Source: Dehalococcoidia bacterium
GTDB lineage: Bacteria; Chloroflexota; Dehalococcoidia; JAUSJJ01
Assembly: GCA_030647705.1 (NCBI GenBank)
Contig: JAUSJJ010000187.1
Location: forward strand, 1-5,860
Length of the DNA: 5,860 nucleotides
Direction of reading: 5' to 3'
The notes below the pieces were generated by a model. The model was not told the origin of the DNA. It was given only the letters and a program-made list of their open reading frames with translations, and ran no database searches. This document shows positions 1-4,915 of this stretch, piece by piece; positions within the stretch are counted from its first letter, which is position 1; every line of letters starts with the position of its first letter. A program made the position numbers and the translations under genes.

Positions 1-1173
1 GCGCTGATGACGCTGACGCGGTGCAATGAGGCGCTGGTGCGCTGCTCCACCGAGGCGGAGCTGCTGCAGGCTGTTTGCCACGCCGTAGTCGAGGCCGGGG
101 GCTACCGCATGAGCTGGGTCGGCTACGTCGATGAGAGCAAACAGAAAACGGTAAAGCCAATGTTCTGGGCCGGCCACGAGGAAGGCTACCTGAGCACGCT
201 TAACATTGACCTGTCCGATAGAAAGACGGCGCGCGGCCCGATAGGCATCGCCATGCGAACGGGCAAGCCTGCGGTGGTGAGGGACATCCTTTCTGACCCC
301 TCGTTCGCTCCCTGGCGCGAGGAGGCAGCCAAGCGGGGCTATGGCTCGTCGGTGGCCCTGCCGCTGGTTGACCTTGGCCACGCCTATGGCACGCTTTGCA
401 TCTACGCCGCAGAGCGTGATATGTTCAACGAAGAAGAGGTGGTATTGCTGGCGCAGCTTGCTGAAGACCTCTCTTATGGCATCAAGGCGCTTCGCGTGCG
501 CATCGAACGCGACCATGCTGAAACCGAGCTTCGGGCGCTGGCCCGCCGGCTGGTGCAATCGCAGGAGGACGAGCGCCGCAGCATAGCGCGGGAACTGCAC
601 GACCAGACCGGTCAGCAGTTGACCTTTTTGAAGCTGCTCCTGGACAGGGTCAGGCGTTCTTCCGAAAAGGGCGCGCCCCCCGAGCTGGAAGAGGCGCAGA
701 AGGTAGCTTCGGAGATAATCGGGCAGGTGCGCAGCCTGTCGCTCAGCCTGCGCCCGGGCATGCTGGACGACCTTGGGCTATTGCCGGCGCTGCAATGGAG
801 TTTGCACGACTTCACCTCCAAGACGAAGATAGAGGTTGATTTCAAGCATTCGGGAATCGAAAGGGAGTTCTCGCAGCCGGTAGGCACCGCCGTCTACCGG
901 ATCATCCAGGAAGCCCTGACCAACGTGGCGCGCTATGCGGGGGTCAAACGCGTCGCCGTCAGTGTACGGGCCGACGGCAAGAAGCTCACTGTCCAGATAC
1001 GAGACCAGGGCGCCGGCTTTGACCCTGCCCTGTTGTCATTGACCTCTAGCGGCATCCGCGGCAGCCGCGAACGCGCCTTGAGCCTTGGAGGCGAATTCAC
1101 AGTGGAATCCGCCCCGGGACGGGGCACCCAGGTGACGGTCACACTGCCGCTGGCGCAGACCCGCAATGCGTAG
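1..1173 (+). CDS. GAF-domain sensor histidine kinase, HisKA_3 (NarL-partner) class, 5' end outside window
   Basis: This is the sensor kinase of a two-component system; it autophosphorylates a histidine and passes the phosphate to a response regulator. Numbering from the ATG at 7, residues about 1-165 form a GAF domain (GGYRMSWVGY near 31-40, ALPL at 117-120, GTLCIY at 128-133). A HisKA_3 dimerisation helix follows (about 175-250), with the phosphoacceptor H198 in RELHDQTGQQL and the family's SLRPGMLDDLGLLPAL segment at 247-262. The HATPase domain has the N box around N306 (QEALTNVARYAG), the G1 box D333-G335-G337 and the G2 region at about 349-373. Codons before the ATG (GCG CTG) remain open to the window edge. 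In relatives the RxLxTLxxCNEALVR stretch is usually internal, after PAS or other sensor domains, so the true start is probably upstream and the ATG at 7 is internal. The neighbouring NarL-type receiver at 1300 is its likely partner. The usual His of the N-box NVxxHA motif is Tyr (Y310). No membrane segment is seen in the visible part. Confidence 0.93.
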   Translation, partial: ALMTLTRCNEALVRCSTEAELLQAVCHAVVEAGGYRMSWVGYVDESKQKTVKPMFWAGHEEGYLSTLNIDLSDRKTARGPIGIAMRTGKPAVVRDILSDPSFAPWREEAAKRGYGSSVALPLVDLGHAYGTLCIYAAERDMFNEEEVVLLAQLAEDLSYGIKALRVRIERDHAETELRALARRLVQSQEDERRSIARELHDQTGQQLTFLKLLLDRVRRSSEKGAPPELEEAQKVASEIIGQVRSLSLSLRPGMLDDLGLLPALQWSLHDFTSKTKIEVDFKHSGIEREFSQPVGTAVYRIIQEALTNVARYAGVKRVAVSVRADGKKLTVQIRDQGAGFDPALLSLTSSGIRGSRERALSLGGEFTVESAPGRGTQVTVTLPLAQTRNA

Positions 1174-1238
1174 TTGCCCTCACCCACGCGCCGTGAAGAT
1201 ATGTACTCCCCTTCGTCCATACTAAGTAGCGGTACGGA

Positions 1239-1267
1239 TTGTGGGGGGAACGGGGTTGTACTACTAT
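1239..1267 (+). promoter_or_regulatory. Possible sigma70-like promoter for the NarL-type regulator
   Basis: TTGTGG at 1239-1244 and TACTAT at 1262-1267 are separated by 17 bases. This is 3/6 and 4/6 agreement with TTGACA/TATAAT, so the match is only fair. It lies 33 bases before the ATG at 1300, and a GAGG at 1286-1289 could serve as ribosome binding site. The 126-base gap after the kinase stop leaves room for a separate promoter, though read-through from the kinase gene is also possible. Confidence 0.3.
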
Positions 1268-1299
1268 GGGAGTATGGATCAGGGTGAGGCCGGTGAAGA

Positions 1300-1791
1300 A
1301 TGATGCTTTCGTTACAGGCGCCCGACAAACAGGGGAGCGGCAAGACTTCTCAAATGGTCAAAGTTGTACTGGCTGACGATCACAAGGTCGTCAGGCACGG
1401 AATACGAATGGTGCTCGAAGCCGAGAGCGACTTCCGGGTGGTGGGAGAGGCCTCAGACAGCATCCAGGCGACCAACCTCGTCGAAAGCCTGGCGCCGGAC
1501 GTGCTGGTCACCGACCTCAGCATGGACGGCATGAGCGGCTTCGAGGTCATAACGAGGGTCCGGCAGCGTTCTCCGAAGACCCTTATAGTGGTCCTTTCGA
1601 TGCATGACAACGCCGCCTACGTGCTGAAGGCGCTGCAGTGCGGGGCAAAAGGGTATGTGCTGAAGGACGCCGGCCCCGACGAACTAACATGTGCGGTGCG
1701 CGCGGTGCTTACCGGGGCCACCTATTTGAGTCCGCCGCTCTCGGCTGAGAGGATCGAAGCCTACAGGCAGAGCCTGTACGCGGGGGACTAG
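1300..1791 (+). CDS. NarL/FixJ-type response regulator, receiver domain only (no HTH)
   Basis: This is a phosphoryl-accepting regulator, probably served by the preceding HisKA_3 kinase. Counting from the internal Met at 1354, the receiver shows the acidic pair D8-D9 (VVLADDH), phosphoacceptor D54 (VLVTDLSMDGMSG), the switch Ser S82 (VVLSMHD) and conserved K104 (GYVLKDAG). The helix-5/linker segment ends in TYLSPPLSAERIEAY. NarL-family proteins continue from here through a short linker into a LuxR-type helix-turn-helix (usual length about 210 residues). This one stops at 145 residues (163 from the ATG at 1300). None of the three forward frames after 1791 encodes an HTH, so this is not a simple frameshift. 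Start choice is uncertain. The ATG at 1300 has GAGG 10 bases upstream but adds an 18-residue unconserved leader. The ATG at 1354 fits the family boundary but its nearest purine-rich site (1331-1337) is 16 bases away. It could act as a stand-alone receiver (phosphate sink or protein-binding switch) or be a truncated gene. Confidence 0.88.
   Translation: MMLSLQAPDKQGSGKTSQMVKVVLADDHKVVRHGIRMVLEAESDFRVVGEASDSIQATNLVESLAPDVLVTDLSMDGMSGFEVITRVRQRSPKTLIVVLSMHDNAAYVLKALQCGAKGYVLKDAGPDELTCAVRAVLTGATYLSPPLSAERIEAYRQSLYAGD
1762..1778 (+). repeat. Perfect 7-bp hairpin at the 3' end of the regulator gene
   Basis: TACAGGC (1762-1768) and GCCTGTA (1772-1778) are perfect inverted repeats around a 3-base AGA loop, 10 bases before the stop codon. 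They encode part of the last residues (YRQSLYA). No T tract follows, so a terminator role is doubtful. It may simply be chance within coding sequence. Confidence 0.35.
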
Positions 1792-1804
1792 CCGGCCGGG
1801 TTGG

Positions 1805-1836
1805 AAACTCTAAGCACTGAGCTCTAAACTCTAAAC
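1805..1836. repeat. A/T-rich short-motif repeat patch in the spacer after the regulator
   Basis: The spacer of 182 bases between the two response regulator genes begins with a compositional change from GC-rich to A/T-rich. AAACTCTAA occurs at 1805-1813 and again at 1826-1834, and CTCTAA occurs three times (1808, 1822, 1829). The A-rich character continues to about 1870 (CAAATCGAAATAACCCAAAC at 1836-1855). From memory this resembles a class of dispersed intergenic repeats seen in several environmental bacterial genomes, but I cannot confirm that here. Confidence 0.45.
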
Positions 1837-1932
1837 AAATCGAAATAACCCAAACGGGCATTCTCAAAACCCACCGTTTCCCCCTGACCTTGGTCCATTC
1901 TCACGAAAACACTGGCCCGTGACCTCTCCCAT

Positions 1933-1961
1933 TTGCCCAATCCCGCCCTTGGCCTTATACT
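1933..1961 (+). promoter_or_regulatory. Sigma70-like promoter for the phoB-like/phoR-like operon
   Basis: TTGCCC (1933-1938) and TATACT (1956-1961) lie 17 bases apart, matching 4/6 and 5/6 of the bacterial housekeeping consensus. Transcription would begin about 7 bases after the -10 box, near 1967-1969, only 5-7 bases before the ATG at 1974. That implies a leaderless or nearly leaderless mRNA. The purine run GAAGAG (1966-1971) is too close to the start codon to work as a normal ribosome binding site. Confidence 0.5.
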
Positions 1962-1973
1962 ACGTGAAGAGAT

Positions 1974-2675
1974 ATGGCCAAGAGCAAAGTCCTCATCGTT
2001 GAAGACGACCGCACTCTGCTGAGCGTCCTCGAGTATAACCTCGCTAAGGAAGGCTACACCGTGTCTGCCGCCTCCGATGGCGTCGAGGCGCTGGACATTG
2101 CGCGCAGGGACCGCCCCGACCTCATCATCTTGGACATCATGTTGCCCAAGATGAGCGGCTTCGAGGTCTGTCGCATCCTGCGCAAGGACACGACTGTGCC
2201 CATCCTGATGCTCACCGCCCGTGGAGACGAGACCGACAAGGTGGTCGGACTCGACCTGGGCGCCGACGACTATATGACCAAGCCCTTCAGCATGAGAGAG
2301 TTGCTGGCCCGCGCCCGCGCCATGCTCCGTCGATCTGAGATGCATGCGCCCAAGGCCTCCGGCGAGGTGTTCCAGGTGGGCGACCTTGAAGTCGATGTTG
2401 CGCGGCACACCGTGACCAAAAGCGGTTCGTTGCTGACTCTCGCTCCGATAGAGTTCGAACTGCTGGCTTTCCTGGTGCGTAACAAGGGCATCGTTTTCAG
2501 CCGGCAACAGCTCCTGGAGAAGATATGGGGCTATGATTTCCTCGGGGACACTCGCACCGTGGACGTGCACGTCCGCTGGCTTCGCGAGAAGATCGAGGAC
2601 GACCCGGGAAAGCCGAAGCGACTGGTCACGGTGAGGGGCATCGGCTACAAGCTGGAAGGTTCAAGTGTCTCGTAG
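1974..2675 (+). CDS. OmpR/PhoB-family response regulator transcription factor
   Basis: This is a DNA-binding response regulator of 233 residues, full length for the family. The receiver domain (about 4-118) has the acidic pocket E10-D11-D12, phosphoacceptor D54 (IILDIMLPKMSG), switch T81 (MLTARGDE) and K103 (DDYMTKPF). The C-terminal winged helix-turn-helix (about 135-228) shows the PIEFELLAFLVRN segment at 158-170, SRQQLLEKIWG at 176-186, the recognition helix around TVDVHVRWLREKI (195-207) and the wing RLVTVRGIGYKL (216-227). It should bind direct-repeat operators when phosphorylated. The downstream kinase gene overlaps its last 11 bases and is almost surely its cognate sensor. The ATG at 1974 is the natural family start (MAKSKVLIVEDD). 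PhoB/PhoP/WalR-type proteins are all close in sequence. No pst or phosphatase genes are present to settle the regulon, so a specific symbol is not assigned. Confidence 0.95.
   Translation: MAKSKVLIVEDDRTLLSVLEYNLAKEGYTVSAASDGVEALDIARRDRPDLIILDIMLPKMSGFEVCRILRKDTTVPILMLTARGDETDKVVGLDLGADDYMTKPFSMRELLARARAMLRRSEMHAPKASGEVFQVGDLEVDVARHTVTKSGSLLTLAPIEFELLAFLVRNKGIVFSRQQLLEKIWGYDFLGDTRTVDVHVRWLREKIEDDPGKPKRLVTVRGIGYKLEGSSVS
2654..2659 (+). promoter_or_regulatory. Ribosome binding site deciding the GTG start of the PhoR-like kinase
   Basis: GGAAGG at 2654-2659 lies 5 bases before the GTG at 2665, inside the end of the response regulator gene. This spacing supports the GTG as the real start and implies translational coupling of regulator and kinase. 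Confidence 0.6.
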
Positions 2676-4428
2676 CATCTTCTGGAAGATCACCATACCT
2701 TCCGCGCTGCTCATCTTGTTGTCCATGGGCGCGCTCGGCTCCTACGTGGTCACCTACGTCAAGAACGCCCAGATCGATCAGTTGCGTTCCCACATGGTCA
2801 AGGAGGCCAGGCTCGTAGCTGAAGCCAGCCGGCCCGCCTTCTTCGACCCATCCAAGAGCGACAGCCTCGATGTCATTGCCAAGACCACCGGCAAGTTGAT
2901 AAACGCCGGCGTGACCCTGGTCACAGTGGATGGCAAGGCGCTCGGCGACAGCGCCCAGGATCCCTCGACCCTGGATAACCAGTCCGCACACCCGGAGGTG
3001 ATCGAGGCGCTGGCATCAGGAGTCGGCGCAAGCTCCCGGTACAGCGCCGCTTTTGGCGAGACCACGATGTATGTGGCCGTGCCTGTGATCGGCAACGGCC
3101 GGACCCTGGGCGTGGCGGTGGTCGCCATGCCATTGACGGTGGAAGAATCCTCGGTGCGGGGCGCCGTAACCACGATCGCGGTCGTTACCATGTTAGCCGC
3201 GTTGCTTACAGTGCTGGGCGCGGCGCTGATCGCCAGGATGATTACCCGGCCGGTGAGGCAGATCACAAGGGCGGCGCAGAGAATCTCTTCCGGCCAGCTC
3301 GACCAGCAGATCGGAGTGCAAACAGACGATGAGATAGGACTCCTGGGCCGCGCCTTCAACGAAATGTCGGTGAGCCTGAAGAGCACGATTGCCACCATCA
3401 ACGATGACAGAAGCAGGCTGGCGGCCATACTTTCCGGCATCAGCGATGGCATGATACTCAGCGACCTCGAAGGCGCCGTTGTGATGGCGAATCCTGCGGC
3501 ACAGAACCTGTTCGGTTTCAGTGAAGAGAAGGCGCGGGGACGCCCCCTGATAGAAGTTGTCCGCGATCACGAGATAGACGAGGTGCTCAAGAAATGTCTG
3601 GCCACTTCGCGTGAGCAGACTGCGCAGCTCTACACTTCTACCAATCGCTTCATCAGGGCCATCGCCGTCCCTCTGTCCGGAAGCAAGCCCGGCGGCGCCA
3701 TACTGTTGCTGCAAGACCTCACTGAAATGCGCAGCCTGCAGACCATGCGGCGAGAGTTCGTCGGGAATATCTCTCACGAGCTCAGAACGCCTCTGGCGAC
3801 GATCAAGGCGATGGTGGAGACCTTGCAGGACGGGGCAATCGATGACAAGCCGGTCGCCAGGGACTTCCTTGCCAAAATCGACGCCGAAGTGGATAGGATG
3901 ACCCAGGTGGTGGAAGAGCTGTCCGAACTGTCCCGCATCGAGACCGGCAGAGTGAAACTGGACCTGGAACCTTTGGACCTCAACCAGCTAGTGGAAGAGG
4001 CCCGCACTCACCTTGCCCCGCTGGCGGAAAGGCAGAAGGTGACTCTGACAATCGAGCCTTCCCCCGATCTGCCAGCCGTACCCGCCGATAGACAGCGGCT
4101 CCGGCAGGTGATCACAAACATCGTCCACAACGCCATCAAGTTCACCCCCGCCGGCGGGAAGGTGTTGGTCTCCACGATGCGCAGAGGCGATACAGCCGTT
4201 GTTCTGGTGTCCGATACCGGCATCGGCATATCCAGGGAAGACCTGCCGCGCATTTTCGAGAGGTTCTTCAAGGCGGACAGGTCCCGGTCCACCGGCGGAA
4301 GCGGCCTCGGGCTGGCCATAGCCAAACACACGGTGCAAATTCACGGAGGAGATATCTGGGTCAAAAGCGAGGAGGGTAAGGGGTCTACGTTCGGTTTCAG
4401 CCTCCCGCTCAAGCCTAAGGGCAAATGA
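2665..4428 (+). CDS. PhoR-like membrane sensor histidine kinase (TM-sensor-TM-HAMP-PAS-HisKA-HATPase)
   Basis: This is the membrane sensor kinase for the OmpR-type regulator just upstream, 587 residues long. The first membrane helix is at about 8-31. An extracytoplasmic sensor of about 135 residues follows (ending HPEVIEAL...RYSAAFGETTMYVAVPV...GVAVVAMPL, about 109-157), in the style of PhoR/ResE-type periplasmic domains. The second helix is at about 167-191, the HAMP linker at about 188-240 (MITRPVRQI, then DDEIGLLGRAFNEM), and a PAS domain at about 246-355. HisKA has phosphoacceptor H371 (NISHELRTPL) and extends to about 430. The HATPase has the N box N485-N489 (ITNIVHNAIKFTP), G1 D517-G519-G521, the F box around 530-535 and G2 GGSGLGLAIAKH (544-555). 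All catalytic motifs are intact. The GTG start overlaps the regulator stop by 11 bases. The ligand is not predictable from the sequence. It could sense phosphate stress through a transporter complex, as PhoR does, or an envelope signal. Confidence 0.95.
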   Translation: MSRSIFWKITIPSALLILLSMGALGSYVVTYVKNAQIDQLRSHMVKEARLVAEASRPAFFDPSKSDSLDVIAKTTGKLINAGVTLVTVDGKALGDSAQDPSTLDNQSAHPEVIEALASGVGASSRYSAAFGETTMYVAVPVIGNGRTLGVAVVAMPLTVEESSVRGAVTTIAVVTMLAALLTVLGAALIARMITRPVRQITRAAQRISSGQLDQQIGVQTDDEIGLLGRAFNEMSVSLKSTIATINDDRSRLAAILSGISDGMILSDLEGAVVMANPAAQNLFGFSEEKARGRPLIEVVRDHEIDEVLKKCLATSREQTAQLYTSTNRFIRAIAVPLSGSKPGGAILLLQDLTEMRSLQTMRREFVGNISHELRTPLATIKAMVETLQDGAIDDKPVARDFLAKIDAEVDRMTQVVEELSELSRIETGRVKLDLEPLDLNQLVEEARTHLAPLAERQKVTLTIEPSPDLPAVPADRQRLRQVITNIVHNAIKFTPAGGKVLVSTMRRGDTAVVLVSDTGIGISREDLPRIFERFFKADRSRSTGGSGLGLAIAKHTVQIHGGDIWVKSEEGKGSTFGFSLPLKPKGK

Positions 4429-4430
4429 CC

Positions 4431-4452
4431 CCGCAGCCGGTGCGGTTCTTCC
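4431..4452 (+). terminator. Weak candidate terminator after the kinase gene
   Basis: CCGCA (4431-4435) and TGCGG (4441-4445) can form a 5-bp stem with a 5-base loop, followed by the pyrimidine-rich TTCTTCC. The stem is short and the T tract is interrupted, so the call is weak. It is listed because it sits 3 bases after the stop of the two-gene operon. Confidence 0.22.
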
Positions 4453-4717
4453 TGAATGACGTTGGACACGCGTCACACGGGTGTAGCGTCTCTAACACTT
4501 CATTAGCGCTTCCGGTCTACGAAAATGAGAGCGCACGACCCATCAAGATACTGTCATTCCCGCCGCTGGGGAGACCAGCCTAACAGCACCTCACGCCCGC
4601 AGCCGATGCACTCGGCTGGAACCGCAACCGCCCCCTTGTTTCCGCAGGACTCACAAACGAACGTACTCCTCAGATTGTAGCTCGGCGTTGCCTCCAGTTT
4701 CGCCCATAGTGAAACAG

Positions 4718-4735
4718 CAGGATATTCAGGATATT
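4718..4735. repeat. Tandem 9-base direct repeat
   Basis: CAGGATATT occurs twice in tandem (4718-4726 and 4727-4735), directly upstream of the palindrome at 4737. It could be a regulator binding site given its location about 40 bases before the proposed -10 box. It also falls within the - strand zinc-ribbon frame, where it encodes the YPEYP stretch. Confidence 0.5.
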
Positions 4736-4736
4736 G

Positions 4737-4752
4737 AGGTAATATGTTACCT
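4737..4752. promoter_or_regulatory. Palindromic operator-like site upstream of the crotonase gene
   Basis: AGGTAA (4737-4742) and TTACCT (4747-4752) are perfect inverted repeats separated by TATG. A 6+6 palindrome with a 4-base spacer suits a dimeric helix-turn-helix regulator. It abuts the proposed -35 box at 4752, a position suitable for either activation or repression. No regulator gene is visible next to it. Confidence 0.4.
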
Positions 4753-4780
4753 TTACTGGTCTTGACCCGACGTGTATAGT
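4752..4780 (+). promoter_or_regulatory. Sigma70-like promoter for the crotonase gene
   Basis: TTTACT (4752-4757) and TATAGT (4775-4780) lie 17 bases apart, 4/6 and 5/6 of consensus. Transcription would start near 4787 and leave a leader of about 130 bases before the ATG at 4916. A second -35-like hexamer, TTGACC (4762-4767), is closer to consensus but has no good -10 box at standard spacing. Confidence 0.42.
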
Positions 4781-4793
4781 GTTGTCAGAATAT

Positions 4794-4832
4794 GGCCGAG
4801 TCGCGGCGGGCCGCCGCCCCGCAACTCCGGCC
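4794..4832 (+). promoter_or_regulatory. GC-rich two-tier hairpin in the crotonase leader
   Basis: The outer arms GGCCGAGT (4794-4801) and ACTCCGGCC (4824-4832) pair over 8 bp with one bulged C (4828). Inside, GCGGCGG (4803-4809) faces CCGCCGC (4811-4817) and can form a 6-bp stem with a 3-base loop. TTTAGATA follows. It lies at the 5' end of the predicted transcript and could act as an attenuator, mRNA stabiliser or terminator-like element. No known riboswitch is recognised. Confidence 0.4.
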
Positions 4833-4903
4833 TTTAGATAGCTTGGCGCTGGAGAAAGGGGGTGCAGACGCCGAAAAAAGGCCCGGCGGAATATTACTTC
4901 CAG

Positions 4904-4910
4904 AAAGGAG
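4904..4910 (+). promoter_or_regulatory. Ribosome binding site deciding the ATG start of the crotonase
   Basis: AAAGGAG at 4904-4910 lies 5 bases before the ATG at 4916. An upstream in-frame GTG at 4862 would add 18 residues that do not fit the family and would place this ribosome binding site inside the gene, so 4916 is preferred. Confidence 0.75.
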
Positions 4911-4915
4911 ACTCG

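Larger units (their letters stand above)
4554..4784 (-). pseudogene. Small zinc-ribbon open frame without a canonical start; gene remnant or unusual-start small protein
   Basis: Reading the - strand from the stop-bounded position 4784 down to the TGA at 4556-4554 gives a 76-codon open frame. It contains CESC (residues 44-47) and CIGC (59-62) in the context FVCESCGNKG...PAECIGCGREVLLGW. The CxxC-x11-CxxC arrangement with glycines after each second cysteine is typical of a structural zinc ribbon, as found in small nucleic-acid-associated or regulatory proteins. The upstream part reads LPQYPEYPAVSLWAKLEATPSYN. No ATG, GTG or TTG occurs in frame, so either it starts at a rare codon (a CTG lies before the ribbon) or it is the 3' remnant of a larger gene. 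The ATG at 4708-4706 is in another frame and reaches a stop after 18 codons. The first third overlaps the proposed promoter of the crotonase gene. The family is not recognised, so no function is proposed beyond likely zinc binding. Confidence 0.35.
4429..4915. other. 487-base intergenic region between the kinase and the crotonase gene
   Basis: No convincing + strand gene lies here. It holds, in order, a weak hairpin just after the kinase stop (4431-4445), a - strand zinc-ribbon frame (4554-4784), a tandem 9-base repeat (4718-4735), a palindrome beside a promoter-like pair (4737-4780), a GC-rich two-tier hairpin (4794-4832) and the crotonase ribosome binding site (4904-4910). Base composition is lower in G+C between about 4480 and 4790 than in the genes on either side. 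An open + strand frame from the ATG at 4792 to 5043 overlaps the crotonase start and looks like a shadow. Confidence 0.7.

Noticed and set aside
933..1343. - strand open frame spanning the kinase end and the spacer
   Set aside because: Most of it is antisense to the kinase catalytic domain, the rest covers promoter-like sequence, and no protein family is recognisable.
1805..1836. CTCTAA copies as a PhoB-type direct-repeat operator
   Set aside because: The copies start 14 and then 7 bases apart, not at the regular 11-base period expected for this regulator class, and they lie about 100 bases before the -35 box.
1824..2570. Long - strand open frame of 248 codons opposite the OmpR-type regulator
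   Set aside because: It mirrors the codon pattern of the well-supported receiver/winged-helix gene on the + strand and its translation has no recognisable domain; typical antisense shadow in GC-rich DNA.
2778..3452. Long - strand open frame of 224 codons opposite the PhoR-like kinase
   Set aside because: It lies wholly within the kinase gene and its translation is low-complexity Ser/Thr/Ala-rich without family motifs.
3193..3777. - strand open frame of 194 codons opposite the kinase PAS/HisKA region
   Set aside because: Shadow of the kinase gene; no domain or ribosome binding site supports it.
4506..4534. GCGCT...AGCGC inverted repeat as a terminator for the - strand frame
   Set aside because: Only 5 bp of stem with a 19-base loop and no clean T tract after it; not better than chance.
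4862..4915. GTG at 4862 as the crotonase start
   Set aside because: The added 18 residues do not fit the family and the strong AAAGGAG site at 4904-4910 points to the ATG at 4916.
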